33,331 nt of DNA from Methanobacteriota archaeon (lineage in GTDB: Archaea > Thermoplasmatota > Thermoplasmata > SG8-5), in the NCBI GenBank assembly GCA_013791785.1, contig VMTD01000023.1:1-33331 (forward strand). The letters are read 5' to 3'. Positions 15,769 through 23,668 of this stretch are shown piece after piece. How positions within the stretch are numbered: the stretch's first letter is position 1; the number at the start of each line of letters is the position of its first letter. The position numbers and the translations under genes are program-made. The notes beneath the pieces are model-generated. The model was not told the DNA's origin, searched no databases, and saw nothing but the letters and a program-made list of their open reading frames with translations.

Positions 15769-17640
15769 TTATGCGCCTCCTGTCATGGTGTTCAGGCCCA
15801 TTCTCTTCTTTATGTGGGCTTCATCCTTTTCTGTGATGAGGCCGCTGTCCTTCAGGTCCTTGAGGAGGAAGTTGGAGGTGAACAATGCATCACCCTTCTT
15901 ATCCTCGGTATTCGCATGAACATAGACAACATGGCCCAGGGAAAGGTCATAAGCCATTGTGAGGGTGTAGAAAATCTTGTCATCGCCCTTCGGCTCCTTG
16001 TGATACCAGGAGACGCGGTGGCCTGTAACCTCGACATTGTGAAACACAACGTCCTTGGAGTCCACATATTTCTGGATTTTCTGGGGCGTGGTTCGTTTGT
16101 CAATGGGCATGCGCAGGTGAAGATTGAAGTCATCTGCAAGTTTCTTTGCCTTCATCTTGTCCCCGGATGCCTTGATCATGCGGAAGAAAATTATTGTGGT
16201 TATTATCCAGATGATTACACCGACAACAACCTGGAGATAACCTCCGAAAAAGTTCACCGGATCTCCGGTATGTGGGTTGATAATGCCCCAGTAATCGGCA
16301 TTCAACTCGTCCAGGGCTTTCATCAGCAAGTCTGAAATTTTGAAACCCAGAGCTCCCGACGATATTGCGGACAATATCTTCACTGCCGCCCCGGTGTACC
16401 TGGATGCCTTCACATTTGCGGCCATGGATAATTGTGCGTCGGAACTCTGCTGGACATTGGTCGCCATGAGCTTGGACATTTCTCTCATGCGCTTCTCGGC
16501 GAAGGTGTTCACCATGTCCCTGAGGCCTTTTATCTCATCAACGAGGCCCTGGGAGACGCGTTCCATGTCGCGTATCTTCTCGGCGGTGACCTGTATCTCT
16601 CTGGGTATGTCCAGTTGCAGGGCGAGTGCCTGGTTCGCGCTGTTCAGGCCCCCGGACTGTTGATGCCAAATAGCATTCATGTCCTCCCAGCCGGACATCA
16701 TGAAATTCATGACCTCTTCAATAAGCACGATATCGGAATTCAGGTTGGAAAGTTCCTCCTGGAGAATTGCTATAGCCTCTTCCCTCTCGATGTGCAGTGC
16801 ATCTTCCCTGAGGTCCTTGATTATATCCCATATCTTGCGTATTCTCGAGAAGAACACTTCCTGGAACTGCTGGAGGCCGCGTATGAAAGAGTAGAACGAG
16901 AGCAAGTGTCCGTACTGGGACGGGTCATTTGAAATGAATATGACTCCGTCGGTGCCGATTATCATCTTCTCTTTGGTCGGCAGGTCGATGAATTTGTAGG
17001 CAATTCCAACCAGCTGGTTAATCTCATTCTCCTGGTCCTCCCCATCCTTGTAGTTCATGGCAATTTCCTGCTCCGGAAGCAGGGAGGTTGTGAATGCCAT
17101 CATGAATTTTGGGCGGAACGGCGTTTTTCCGTATATCAATGTAAGAATGCGCCTCTGGAACTCTGTCAGCAAGGCATCCATCATGACGGACGTGTCTTCC
17201 ACCAGGTCTGCCATTATCGCGGTTGTATCGTCCAGAGAGAAGTTGGATGTTTTGCCTTCTATGTTCTTCATCTCCAGGCCGTAGTTGATGAAACCGCTCT
17301 TGTCCACATGGGTTCCGACGACTTCAATCTGATCCACTTCTTCCGGGTATTCAACGAATGCCTTGAATTTGATCCAGTTGTATCTGTCAAAATCCTCCAG
17401 CATTATCCTGGTGAACTTGGGCATTATGTTGAATTCCGTTGTCTGTGGCTCGCTGTCCACCGTGCCTGTGAGAAGTGAGCTTTTGATACCTTTCAGGCTG
17501 TCAATCGAGCTGTTGAATGTGGATATGGCATTTTGGCCAAATGGGCACCATTCCGATATGCTGAGCCTCAGGTCTTTGAAGAAAAGGATATTTTTGTGTT
17601 TTTCTTTCTCCGCATTAACAATTGGTTTTTGTTCGTTCAA
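15769..17640 (-). CDS. Large single-pass membrane protein with long coiled coil, unknown
   Basis: The frame is open back to 17838, but TTG 17640 is preferred: GGAGGAATCCCT stands directly before it and TATA-like boxes lie upstream, while nothing supports translation before it. The product is 623 residues. Residues 1-270 are mixed and unrecognised. About 280-420 is helical with coiled-coil character (L-Q-E-E-L-S-N-L-N-S; R-D-M-E-R-V-S-Q-G-L). One strong membrane segment lies near 463-487 (V-V-G-V-I-I-W-I-I-T-T-I-I-F-F). A soluble domain of about 130 residues ends the protein. It is the first gene of the six-gene minus-strand operon and probably its membrane anchor. Confidence 0.68.
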   Translation of the reverse strand: MNEQKPIVNAEKEKHKNILFFKDLRLSISEWCPFGQNAISTFNSSIDSLKGIKSSLLTGTVDSEPQTTEFNIMPKFTRIMLEDFDRYNWIKFKAFVEYPEEVDQIEVVGTHVDKSGFINYGLEMKNIEGKTSNFSLDDTTAIMADLVEDTSVMMDALLTEFQRRILTLIYGKTPFRPKFMMAFTTSLLPEQEIAMNYKDGEDQENEINQLVGIAYKFIDLPTKEKMIIGTDGVIFISNDPSQYGHLLSFYSFIRGLQQFQEVFFSRIRKIWDIIKDLREDALHIEREEAIAILQEELSNLNSDIVLIEEVMNFMMSGWEDMNAIWHQQSGGLNSANQALALQLDIPREIQVTAEKIRDMERVSQGLVDEIKGLRDMVNTFAEKRMREMSKLMATNVQQSSDAQLSMAANVKASRYTGAAVKILSAISSGALGFKISDLLMKALDELNADYWGIINPHTGDPVNFFGGYLQVVVGVIIWIITTIIFFRMIKASGDKMKAKKLADDFNLHLRMPIDKRTTPQKIQKYVDSKDVVFHNVEVTGHRVSWYHKEPKGDDKIFYTLTMAYDLSLGHVVYVHANTEDKKGDALFTSNFLLKDLKDSGLITEKDEAHIKKRMGLNTMTGGA

Positions 17641-17674
17641 AGGGATTCCTCCGAATGCAGTGATTATTACTTTA

Positions 17675-17727
17675 TCTGTTATAAAATTAATCGACTGTTC
17701 ACCAGGATTGATTATTTTTCGATATTT
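17675..17727 (-). promoter_or_regulatory. Promoter region of the six-gene minus-strand operon
   Basis: On the minus strand two TATA-like boxes, GATAAATATC (about 17718-17727) and TTTTATAAC (about 17677-17685), precede TTG 17640 by roughly 80 and 40 bp. Both are inside the 17641-17838 stretch that I treat as leader rather than coding. Confidence 0.4.
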
Positions 17728-17904
17728 ATCAATTCCCCGTTCGGCGCATCCTTTTTTCCCTCCCGTCCCTTGTTGCCATAATGACCACAGCCTGCCGAAG
17801 GTGGTGGCACTGGCAGTGACCCCCGGGATATCCAACACCTATTGTCCATTTCCACCAAACACTTAATATTCGTTCCGGCTATGGTATCCTGTAGGTGAAT
17901 TGAA

Positions 17905-18675
17905 ATGGACCCCATAAGAATATTTATCGTTGGCACGGCCGGCTCCGGAAAAAGCACGCTCACCCAGGCTTTCAAGTTGTGGATGGACAGTCAGGGATAC
18001 AATGCAATCACTGTAAACCTGGATCCCGGCGTGGAGGAGCTGGGCTATGCCCCGGACGTGGATGTGAGGGACTGGGTCTCGGTAAAGGATGTCATGGCCG
18101 AGCGCGGATTGGGGCCGAACGGGGCGCAAATCGCTTGTGCGGACATCGCAGCACTTCAGTTCCCGAAAATAAGTACAGTCATCGAGGGCTTCAGGGCGGA
18201 TTACGTCCTCATAGACACTCCGGGCCAGATAGAACTTTTTGCCTTCAGGGAAGCCAGTTCCGTTTTCCTCAATGCGTTTTCGACCGACCGCAACATAATC
18301 ATATTCGTGCTGGACCCCACCGTGGCCAGGAACACCGCCGGCCTGGTTTCGTTGCTGATGCTATCTTCATCCATACAGTTCAGGTTCAGTGCACCCATGG
18401 ACCTGGTCCTGGGAAAGAGCGACCTGCTGGACGATGAGGAACTCGAGAGAATACTTGAGCATTGCAGCAACCCCGAGAGCCTGCTTTTCGCGTTGGGTGA
18501 GGCAGGAATGGATATGAGAGCGGTCGCGGCAACGGAATTCCTCAAGGCCATGGAGGCGCTGGGCGTGATGCACGCTCCCAAACCCGTATCTGGTATCGAG
18601 ATGTCCGGCATAGAGGACATATACAATTCCATACAGCAGGCATTCTTCGGCGGGGAAGATCTGGCTTCCGACTGA
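17905..18675 (+). CDS. GPN-loop GTPase
   Basis: This 256-residue cytosolic GTPase has Walker A GTAGSGKST (residues 10-18), the family-defining Gly-Pro-Asn in GLGPNGA (70-72) and the G3 motif DTPGQ (104-108). The base-recognition motif reads G-K-S-D (170-173) where the family normally has N-K-x-D. GPN proteins act as dimers; eukaryotic members assist RNA polymerase assembly and import, and the archaeal role is less clear. AGGTGA lies 6 nt before the ATG. TTAATATT at about 17866-17873 may be its promoter. It is divergent from the coiled-coil operon and followed by hutU in the same direction. Confidence 0.9.
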   Translation: MDPIRIFIVGTAGSGKSTLTQAFKLWMDSQGYNAITVNLDPGVEELGYAPDVDVRDWVSVKDVMAERGLGPNGAQIACADIAALQFPKISTVIEGFRADYVLIDTPGQIELFAFREASSVFLNAFSTDRNIIIFVLDPTVARNTAGLVSLLMLSSSIQFRFSAPMDLVLGKSDLLDDEELERILEHCSNPESLLFALGEAGMDMRAVAATEFLKAMEALGVMHAPKPVSGIEMSGIEDIYNSIQQAFFGGEDLASD

Positions 18676-18765
18676 TGTTGTGGACCATATCCGGAAAAAT
18701 ACCTCCAATCGCGTGCATCAGTAACTTTTATCACGATATTGTCCATGTACGTGCGAGTTGATCAA

Positions 18766-20415
18766 ATGGCCAGAAATATCAAGGCGCCCCGCGGTAATGA
18801 CATTGTATGCAAGAACTGGAGAATCGAAGCCATCTACAGGATGCTGCATAACAACCTGGAGAATGCCGAGAGGCCGGAAGATCTGATTATCTACGGCGGC
18901 ACAGGCAAGGCCGCAAGAAATTGGGAATGCTTCGATGCCATAATCAAGAGCCTGAGGGAGCTGGAGCCCGATGAAACGTTACTCATCCAGTCCGGTAAAC
19001 CCGTCGGCGTTTTCAGAACATTCGAGAACTCGCCACGCGTTCTCATCTGCAATTCCAACCTTGTGGGCAACTGGTCAAACTGGGAGCATTTTAACGCATT
19101 GGAAGCGCGCGGACTCATGATGTACGGTCAGATGACCGCCGGTTCCTGGTGCTATATCGGGACACAGGGCATCATCCAGGGTACTTACGAGACTTTTGCC
19201 GCCCTGGCAACGAAGCATTTCAACGGCTCGCTGAAGGGCAAATTCTGCCTTTCGGGCGGAATGGGCGGAATGAGTGGTGCACAGCCACTTTCCATAAAGA
19301 TGGCCGGCGGCGTCGCGCTGGTCGTCGAGGTTGACCCGAAACGTATCCAGCGCCGACTGGATGCTGGATTCTGCGATTACATGACCCATGATTTCCATGA
19401 GTCAATGGAGATGGTGAAGAGCGCCGTCCAGGAGAAAAAAGCCATTTCAATAGGCCTTGTCGGTAACTGCGCGGATGTACTCCCAGACATGCTGGCCAAG
19501 GGAATTATTCCGGACGTTGTGACGGACCAAACATCCGCCCATGACGAGCTGAACGGTTACGTTCCGGCAGGGTACTGGGGTGGCAATCTTGGCGATTGCG
19601 ATGATTTCAGAAAATCAGATCCGAAAGGTTACGTTGAAAAATCCATGAAGTCCATGAAAATCCATTGCAAGGCCATGGTGGATATGCAGAAACGCGGCGC
19701 AGTCGCATTTGATTATGGTAACAATCTCAGGGGCCAGGCACAGAAGGCGGGTTTCGCTGATGCGTTCGCGTATCCCGGTTTCGTTCTCGCATATGTTCGC
19801 CCGCTGTTCTGCGAGGGCCGCGGACCCTTCAGGTGGATTGCTCAATCCGGAGATCCGAATGACATACTGGCCACCGACAAAGCCATCGTCGAGATGTTTC
19901 CCGAAAACAAATTACTCATGAACTGGATTGAGCTCGCCGAGGAATACCTGCCATGGGAAGGTTTGCCCGCGCGCGTCTGCTGGCTGGGTTATGGGGAACG
20001 GCACAAATTCGCTAAGCACATGAACGGCATGGTGCGCTCCGGGGAGATAGGTCCGATATCCATCACCAGGGACCATCTGGATTCCGGTTCCGTCGCCAGT
20101 CCGTACAGGGAAACCGAGGGCATGATGGACGGGACGGACGCGATCGCGGATTGGCCGATGCTCAACGCACTGCTGAACTGTGCATCGGGCGCGGACATGG
20201 TGGCCTTGCACAACGGCGGCGGAGTCGGAATAGGCCTGAGCCAGCATTCCGGCATGATCGTCGTCTGTGACGGTTCCAAAGAAACTGATGAAAGAATTGA
20301 GCGCGTCTTCAAGAGCGACCCCGGAACCGGTGTAATGCGCCATGCGGATGCAGGTTACGAGCTGGCCAAGAAAACCGCCAGGGAGAAGGGCGTGAAGATT
20401 CCCATGCTGAGTTAA
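18766..20415 (+). CDS. hutU: Urocanate hydratase
   Basis: The 549-residue product has the normal length of urocanase, which converts urocanate to 4-imidazolone-5-propionate in histidine breakdown, using tightly bound NAD+. Family blocks are intact: I-Y-G-G-T-G-K-A-A-R-N-W near the start, S-G-G-M-G-G-M-S-G-A-Q-P in the middle, D-Q-T-S-A-H-D, and H-N-G-G-G-V-G-I-G near the end. ATG 18766 is chosen because GAGTTGATC lies just before it and CTTTTATC at 18725-18732 predicts transcription from about 18750. No other hut gene is in the window. The enzyme is mainly bacterial, so the gene may have been acquired, but neighbours show no mobile element. Confidence 0.95.
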   Translation: MARNIKAPRGNDIVCKNWRIEAIYRMLHNNLENAERPEDLIIYGGTGKAARNWECFDAIIKSLRELEPDETLLIQSGKPVGVFRTFENSPRVLICNSNLVGNWSNWEHFNALEARGLMMYGQMTAGSWCYIGTQGIIQGTYETFAALATKHFNGSLKGKFCLSGGMGGMSGAQPLSIKMAGGVALVVEVDPKRIQRRLDAGFCDYMTHDFHESMEMVKSAVQEKKAISIGLVGNCADVLPDMLAKGIIPDVVTDQTSAHDELNGYVPAGYWGGNLGDCDDFRKSDPKGYVEKSMKSMKIHCKAMVDMQKRGAVAFDYGNNLRGQAQKAGFADAFAYPGFVLAYVRPLFCEGRGPFRWIAQSGDPNDILATDKAIVEMFPENKLLMNWIELAEEYLPWEGLPARVCWLGYGERHKFAKHMNGMVRSGEIGPISITRDHLDSGSVASPYRETEGMMDGTDAIADWPMLNALLNCASGADMVALHNGGGVGIGLSQHSGMIVVCDGSKETDERIERVFKSDPGTGVMRHADAGYELAKKTAREKGVKIPMLS

Positions 20416-20460
20416 TGAATAATAGTAATATATAATATGTACAAGGCCGTTCAACGGTCG

Positions 20461-20763
20461 ATGAAGTTGACACGGCAGAGAACATGGGTCCACCGCAACG
20501 AGATGGTTGAGAGTATCGTGCTGGAGGATTCGGGGAAGATTAAATTTTACAGTCATACTTATCTCGTTCGCACCAAGGGCCGTTCCTGGACGCCGTATGT
20601 CAAATGGGACAACTGGGACAGACAGCCGCATGTGGACAAGTTCGACGGCAGCGGCGTGATGGTGGAACAGAAACCGTGCAACGAGAAAAGTCTGGATGAT
20701 GTGCTGAAATTGGTGGGTATCTTCAGAAAGAACCTCCTTTCCATGGAACTTTCGCAATTGTAG
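20461..20763 (+). CDS. Putative toxin-like partner of a HVO_A0114-type regulator
   Basis: This is a small protein of 100 residues with Y-V-K-W-D-N-W-D-R-Q-P-H-V-D near its centre. That motif is like those of small proteins commonly paired with HVO_A0114-family DNA-binding proteins in presumed toxin-antitoxin loci. The frame also offers ATG 20437 (8 more residues), but a TATA box (ATATATAA, about 20428-20435) ends just before that ATG. Transcription from it would start near 20456 and suit a leaderless ATG 20461. The next gene follows after 8 bp. The toxin role is inferred from pairing and size only. Confidence 0.6.
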   Translation: MKLTRQRTWVHRNEMVESIVLEDSGKIKFYSHTYLVRTKGRSWTPYVKWDNWDRQPHVDKFDGSGVMVEQKPCNEKSLDDVLKLVGIFRKNLLSMELSQL

Positions 20764-20771
20764 GTGCAGCT

Positions 20772-21212
20772 ATGAAAATAAAAATAGTGAAGAAATGGAA
20801 AACACGCGACATCGGGGATATGCTCGCAGCTTTCGATAAAAAGTACGGCACCATGAACTCACTGCAGCAGAAGGTCCTAATCTCCAAATGCACATCTCCG
20901 GAACTTATGAACGATTACGTGCTTTGGAAGAATCTCTCCCAAGGCGCGGAATTCCAGGACATCATTATCGTGAAGGACCCGGATATCTTTGATACATTAT
21001 CCCCGAAAAGGGTCGAGATGCTGGAATTTCTCATGAATAACGAGGTTAAGTCAATCCGTCACCTATCCACTTCCCTGCGCCGGAATTATAAGAATGTTTA
21101 CGATGACCTAAACGCTCTTTCGAAATACGGTTTGGTGGACCTAACCGCATCCGGCCGCGCCCTGCGGCCTTCTGCCGCCGCTTCCCGTATCGAGGTTTCA
21201 ATAGATGCCTAA
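20772..21212 (+). CDS. HVO_A0114-like winged-helix regulator (antitoxin-like)
   Basis: This 146-residue protein has a C-terminal winged helix: L-S-P-K-R-V-E-M-L-E-F-L, S-I-R-H-L-S-T-S-L-R-R-N-Y-K-N-V-Y-D-D-L-N-A-L-S-K-Y-G-L-V. The R-N-Y-K-N-V recognition helix is the mark of HVO_A0114-type archaeal DNA-binding proteins. The N-terminal 75 residues may hold the contact to the small upstream protein. GGTG from the previous gene's end serves as ribosome binding site, so the two are co-translated. The usual reading is an autoregulating antitoxin. Confidence 0.75.
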   Translation: MKIKIVKKWKTRDIGDMLAAFDKKYGTMNSLQQKVLISKCTSPELMNDYVLWKNLSQGAEFQDIIIVKDPDIFDTLSPKRVEMLEFLMNNEVKSIRHLSTSLRRNYKNVYDDLNALSKYGLVDLTASGRALRPSAAASRIEVSIDA

Positions 21213-21312
21213 TTTACAATCAGCACCATAATAGAATAAAAAAAACACTGGTCGTTAATTTTACCTTTTACACCATATAGTTGACACAACCCGAAATCGT
21301 GTCAAAATCTGC

Positions 21313-21346
21313 GAAATATATATAAACAAGTACTGATATTACTTGT
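21313..21346 (+). promoter_or_regulatory. TATA box with overlapping palindrome before the signalling operon
   Basis: A strong TATA box (ATATATATAAA, about 21315-21325) is followed at once by a perfect inverted repeat, ACAAGTA (21326-21332) and TACTTGT (21340-21346), with a 7-nt spacer. The palindrome lies between the TATA box and the expected start site, a position where a bound protein would block transcription. The start codon is at 21370. Confidence 0.6.
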
Positions 21347-21369
21347 AACTATAAAACTGAGGAATTTAG

Positions 21370-21879
21370 ATGAAGGCACAGAAATATGAGAACGTCGAAT
21401 TCGTCATAAATCATGCCGGGGATGAAGGCATCAAACTCAGCCTGATTTGGAGGAAGGGTGGTCTCTATCTCTCGCTATCCGGTCTTTTTCTGACGGACGG
21501 TTCGACATGGTACGAACTTCCTGTCAAGGACCTCGAGAACATTTCGGTGGTGAGCGACGAGCCGCTGAAACTGAGATTGAAGATTCCGTCACTCGACATA
21601 ATGATATCGGGACAGAGGGCGGAGCGTTTGCTCGCCCTGCGGCATTTTCTGCTTCCTTCGATTTCCGACGTGGGAGATAGCGACAAGCTCAAGTCACTCC
21701 TCCGGTTCCGGGCGCTCGGAATAAAGGAAACCGATCTACTGTCAAAACTTCTCAATGTTGAACCGCAGATGGTGGAGGAACTCACAGGCATCGCCAGGGA
21801 AAAAGGTTTCATGCACCTGGATGGAAAGCTGACCGATACGGGTGACATGTTCATCCAACCGAGTCAAGAGGAGGGATGA
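21370..21879 (+). CDS. Small two-domain protein (PH/CheF-like N-terminus, winged-helix tail)
   Basis: This 169-residue protein has a beta-rich N-terminal half (L-S-L-I-W-R-K-G-G-L-Y-L-S-L-S-G-L-F-L; W-Y-E-L-P-V-K-D-L-E-N-I). It resembles the PH-like part of archaeal CheF-type proteins. The C-terminal half is helical and resembles a winged helix (R-A-L-G-I-K-E-T-D-L-L-S-K-L-L-N-V). It is shorter than known CheF, so that relationship is tentative. It is the first gene of the KaiC-centred cluster, under the palindrome-bearing promoter, and ends 1 bp before the V4R gene. An adaptor or regulatory role is inferred. Confidence 0.6.
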   Translation: MKAQKYENVEFVINHAGDEGIKLSLIWRKGGLYLSLSGLFLTDGSTWYELPVKDLENISVVSDEPLKLRLKIPSLDIMISGQRAERLLALRHFLLPSISDVGDSDKLKSLLRFRALGIKETDLLSKLLNVEPQMVEELTGIAREKGFMHLDGKLTDTGDMFIQPSQEEG

Positions 21880-21880
21880 T

Positions 21881-22771
21881 TTGAAACAGGATGCCAATGA
21901 GTTCAGCAGTTTTGCGGAGACCATAGCATCTCTCGGTTCCCTGACCAAGCTTGAATCGGCAATGTCGGCGGCCATCAAGAGTTCGCGGGTACCTGCCAAG
22001 GAAACCAGAAAAATGCTGAAATGCATGAGCATCCAGGAGGCCGGTAACACGGCACTTTTCCAGTTCATGCGCGACCTTTTCGAGAAAGTCGGCGTGGGCC
22101 AGCTTGTCCTCATAAGGAATGACATTTTCAGATATGATTTTGCCATCGATAACTCGCCGGTCTGCAAGCTCTACCCCCACGTGAAGGGCAAGAAGACCTG
22201 CTACATCACGGCCGAATCGCTCTCACAGTTCTTCACCAAGGACCTTGGACTCCCCGGAACTGCCGAGGAAATTGCATGCCAGAACGCCGGTGACAACAGA
22301 TGCGAATTCGCTGTCTCGCTTCAGCCGCTGGCCGTCTATCAACTGGCCCTGGATCAGCTGGACAAGACCATAATCGGCAGCGTAATCGACGGCGCTGGCC
22401 CGGACAAGATATCCGAATCCCTTGAAATGTCCAGGGACGAGATAATCTTCCGTATGAACATCCTGAAGAGGTACAAGATACTGGATGATGATTACCAGAT
22501 AACAGAGATAGGCGAAACTTACCACAAGTACGGAGAGGGCATGGGCGGTGATGAGGAGGAATTTCAGCCGCCGTGGAAGGACATGGCAGTCATATCAAAT
22601 GCGATTTCCGCGTCAACTTCCTTCGCCGAGGCGTTCACGGAGGCCGCCAGCCAGGAACCACTCTGGGATGTGGAAGAGAAGGACATAGTCAATCTGGCCG
22701 AGCAGGCCAAGAAGAGCAAGAGCTTTGCGGAATTACTTTCAAAGCAAGTGAAGAGTGATATGGAGGAATAG
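21881..22771 (+). CDS. V4R-domain sensor with winged helix
   Basis: TTG 21881 is chosen because GGAGGG lies about 5 nt upstream; the open frame reaches back to 21842 inside the previous gene. The product is 296 residues. A V4R (4-vinyl reductase) domain covers about 45-150 and ends in the conserved C-x6-R-C-E-F block (residues 132-145); in the family such cysteines take part in ligand or metal binding. A winged helix follows (about 165-215), then an acidic helical tail. V4R proteins are predicted small-molecule sensors and are recurrent partners of archaeal KaiC-like ATPases, one of which is encoded directly after it. Confidence 0.8.
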   Translation: MKQDANEFSSFAETIASLGSLTKLESAMSAAIKSSRVPAKETRKMLKCMSIQEAGNTALFQFMRDLFEKVGVGQLVLIRNDIFRYDFAIDNSPVCKLYPHVKGKKTCYITAESLSQFFTKDLGLPGTAEEIACQNAGDNRCEFAVSLQPLAVYQLALDQLDKTIIGSVIDGAGPDKISESLEMSRDEIIFRMNILKRYKILDDDYQITEIGETYHKYGEGMGGDEEEFQPPWKDMAVISNAISASTSFAEAFTEAASQEPLWDVEEKDIVNLAEQAKKSKSFAELLSKQVKSDMEE

Positions 22772-22773
22772 AC

Positions 22774-23649
22774 ATGGCAAGAATCAAGACCGGGATATTT
22801 GGGTTGGATCAACTCATCGAAGGCGGAGTGAGGGACAACACGGCAATCGTGATAGTGGGTTCCAGCGGTACTGGTAAGACCACGTTTGCAATGCAGTTTC
22901 TGATGCATGGGATAGAGAACGGAGAACAGGGTCTTTACGTGACCATGGAAGAGTCACCCGAACAGCTCATGAAAGAAGCTGAAATGCTTGGTTGGGATAT
23001 GAGGAAACATTATGAAAAATCGTTGTTCTTCATACATCTCAAGGGCAAGAACTTCAAGAAAATGATAGATGAGCAAATACCCCAACTCGTCAAGGCCAGG
23101 AGCGATTACGACATTAAAACGAGAGTTGTAATCGATCCGATGACGCCGGTCATATGGGCCACCGAGGATAAACTTCAGCAGAGGGAACTCATCGGCAAGC
23201 TGTTCTACACCCTGAAGGAATTGGGCGTGGTCATGGCAACGGTCGAGGAACACTCCAGACCGGGCGAGCTGATTGGTGAAGACGTTCTTCTACCGGTTTA
23301 TCTGGCGGACGGAGCCATCAACCTGGAATATTACCCAATCGGCGGCGCGTTCAACAGGACACTCAAGATAATCAAGATGAGAGGTACCCATCATGGCGAA
23401 GGCGTTTACCCATACATATTCGCAAGGGGTGCCGGAGCCATAATCAGAACATCCCCGGCAGAGGCTGTGAAAGCCGCCGACAGTGAGGATTTCGGCGCGA
23501 TATTCGACAGGGCCATAAAGACAGCCGAGGACATCAAGGCCCCGGAGAGCGTCATAGCCAAGTTCAAGAAGATGAAGGAAACCTGGACATACAACTACTC
23601 ACCGGAAGAGGTGCTGCAGGTCATGTTCGATTCCTACGGGCTCAAGTAA
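22774..23649 (+). CDS. Single-domain KaiC-like (RecA-type) ATPase
   Basis: This 291-residue ATPase has Walker A GSSGTGKTT (residues 29-37), the paired catalytic glutamates in T-M-E-E-S-P-E-Q-L, Walker B R-V-V-I-D-P-M, and a late K-M-R-G-T-H-H block typical of KaiC-like proteins. The N-terminal I-K-T-G-I-F-G-L-D-x-L-I-x-G-G-V is the family start. Only one ATPase domain is present, unlike the double-domain cyanobacterial KaiC. About 45 helical C-terminal residues extend beyond the core. Archaeal KaiC-like proteins are proposed signalling hubs that assemble sensors and outputs; the V4R protein upstream and the roadblock-like protein downstream fit this. Confidence 0.9.
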   Translation: MARIKTGIFGLDQLIEGGVRDNTAIVIVGSSGTGKTTFAMQFLMHGIENGEQGLYVTMEESPEQLMKEAEMLGWDMRKHYEKSLFFIHLKGKNFKKMIDEQIPQLVKARSDYDIKTRVVIDPMTPVIWATEDKLQQRELIGKLFYTLKELGVVMATVEEHSRPGELIGEDVLLPVYLADGAINLEYYPIGGAFNRTLKIIKMRGTHHGEGVYPYIFARGAGAIIRTSPAEAVKAADSEDFGAIFDRAIKTAEDIKAPESVIAKFKKMKETWTYNYSPEEVLQVMFDSYGLK

Positions 23650-23668
23650 GCCCCACAGGAGGCCTTGA

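Noticed and set aside
17641-17838. An N-terminal extension of the large coiled-coil protein up to GTG 17838
   Set aside because: No ribosome binding site fits the GTG, while TTG 17640 has GGAGG at 7 nt and TATA-like boxes upstream.
12029-17866. Numerous plus-strand open frames of 60-230 codons opposite the six-gene operon
   Set aside because: They overlap well-supported minus-strand genes, lack ribosome binding sites and show no recognisable domains.
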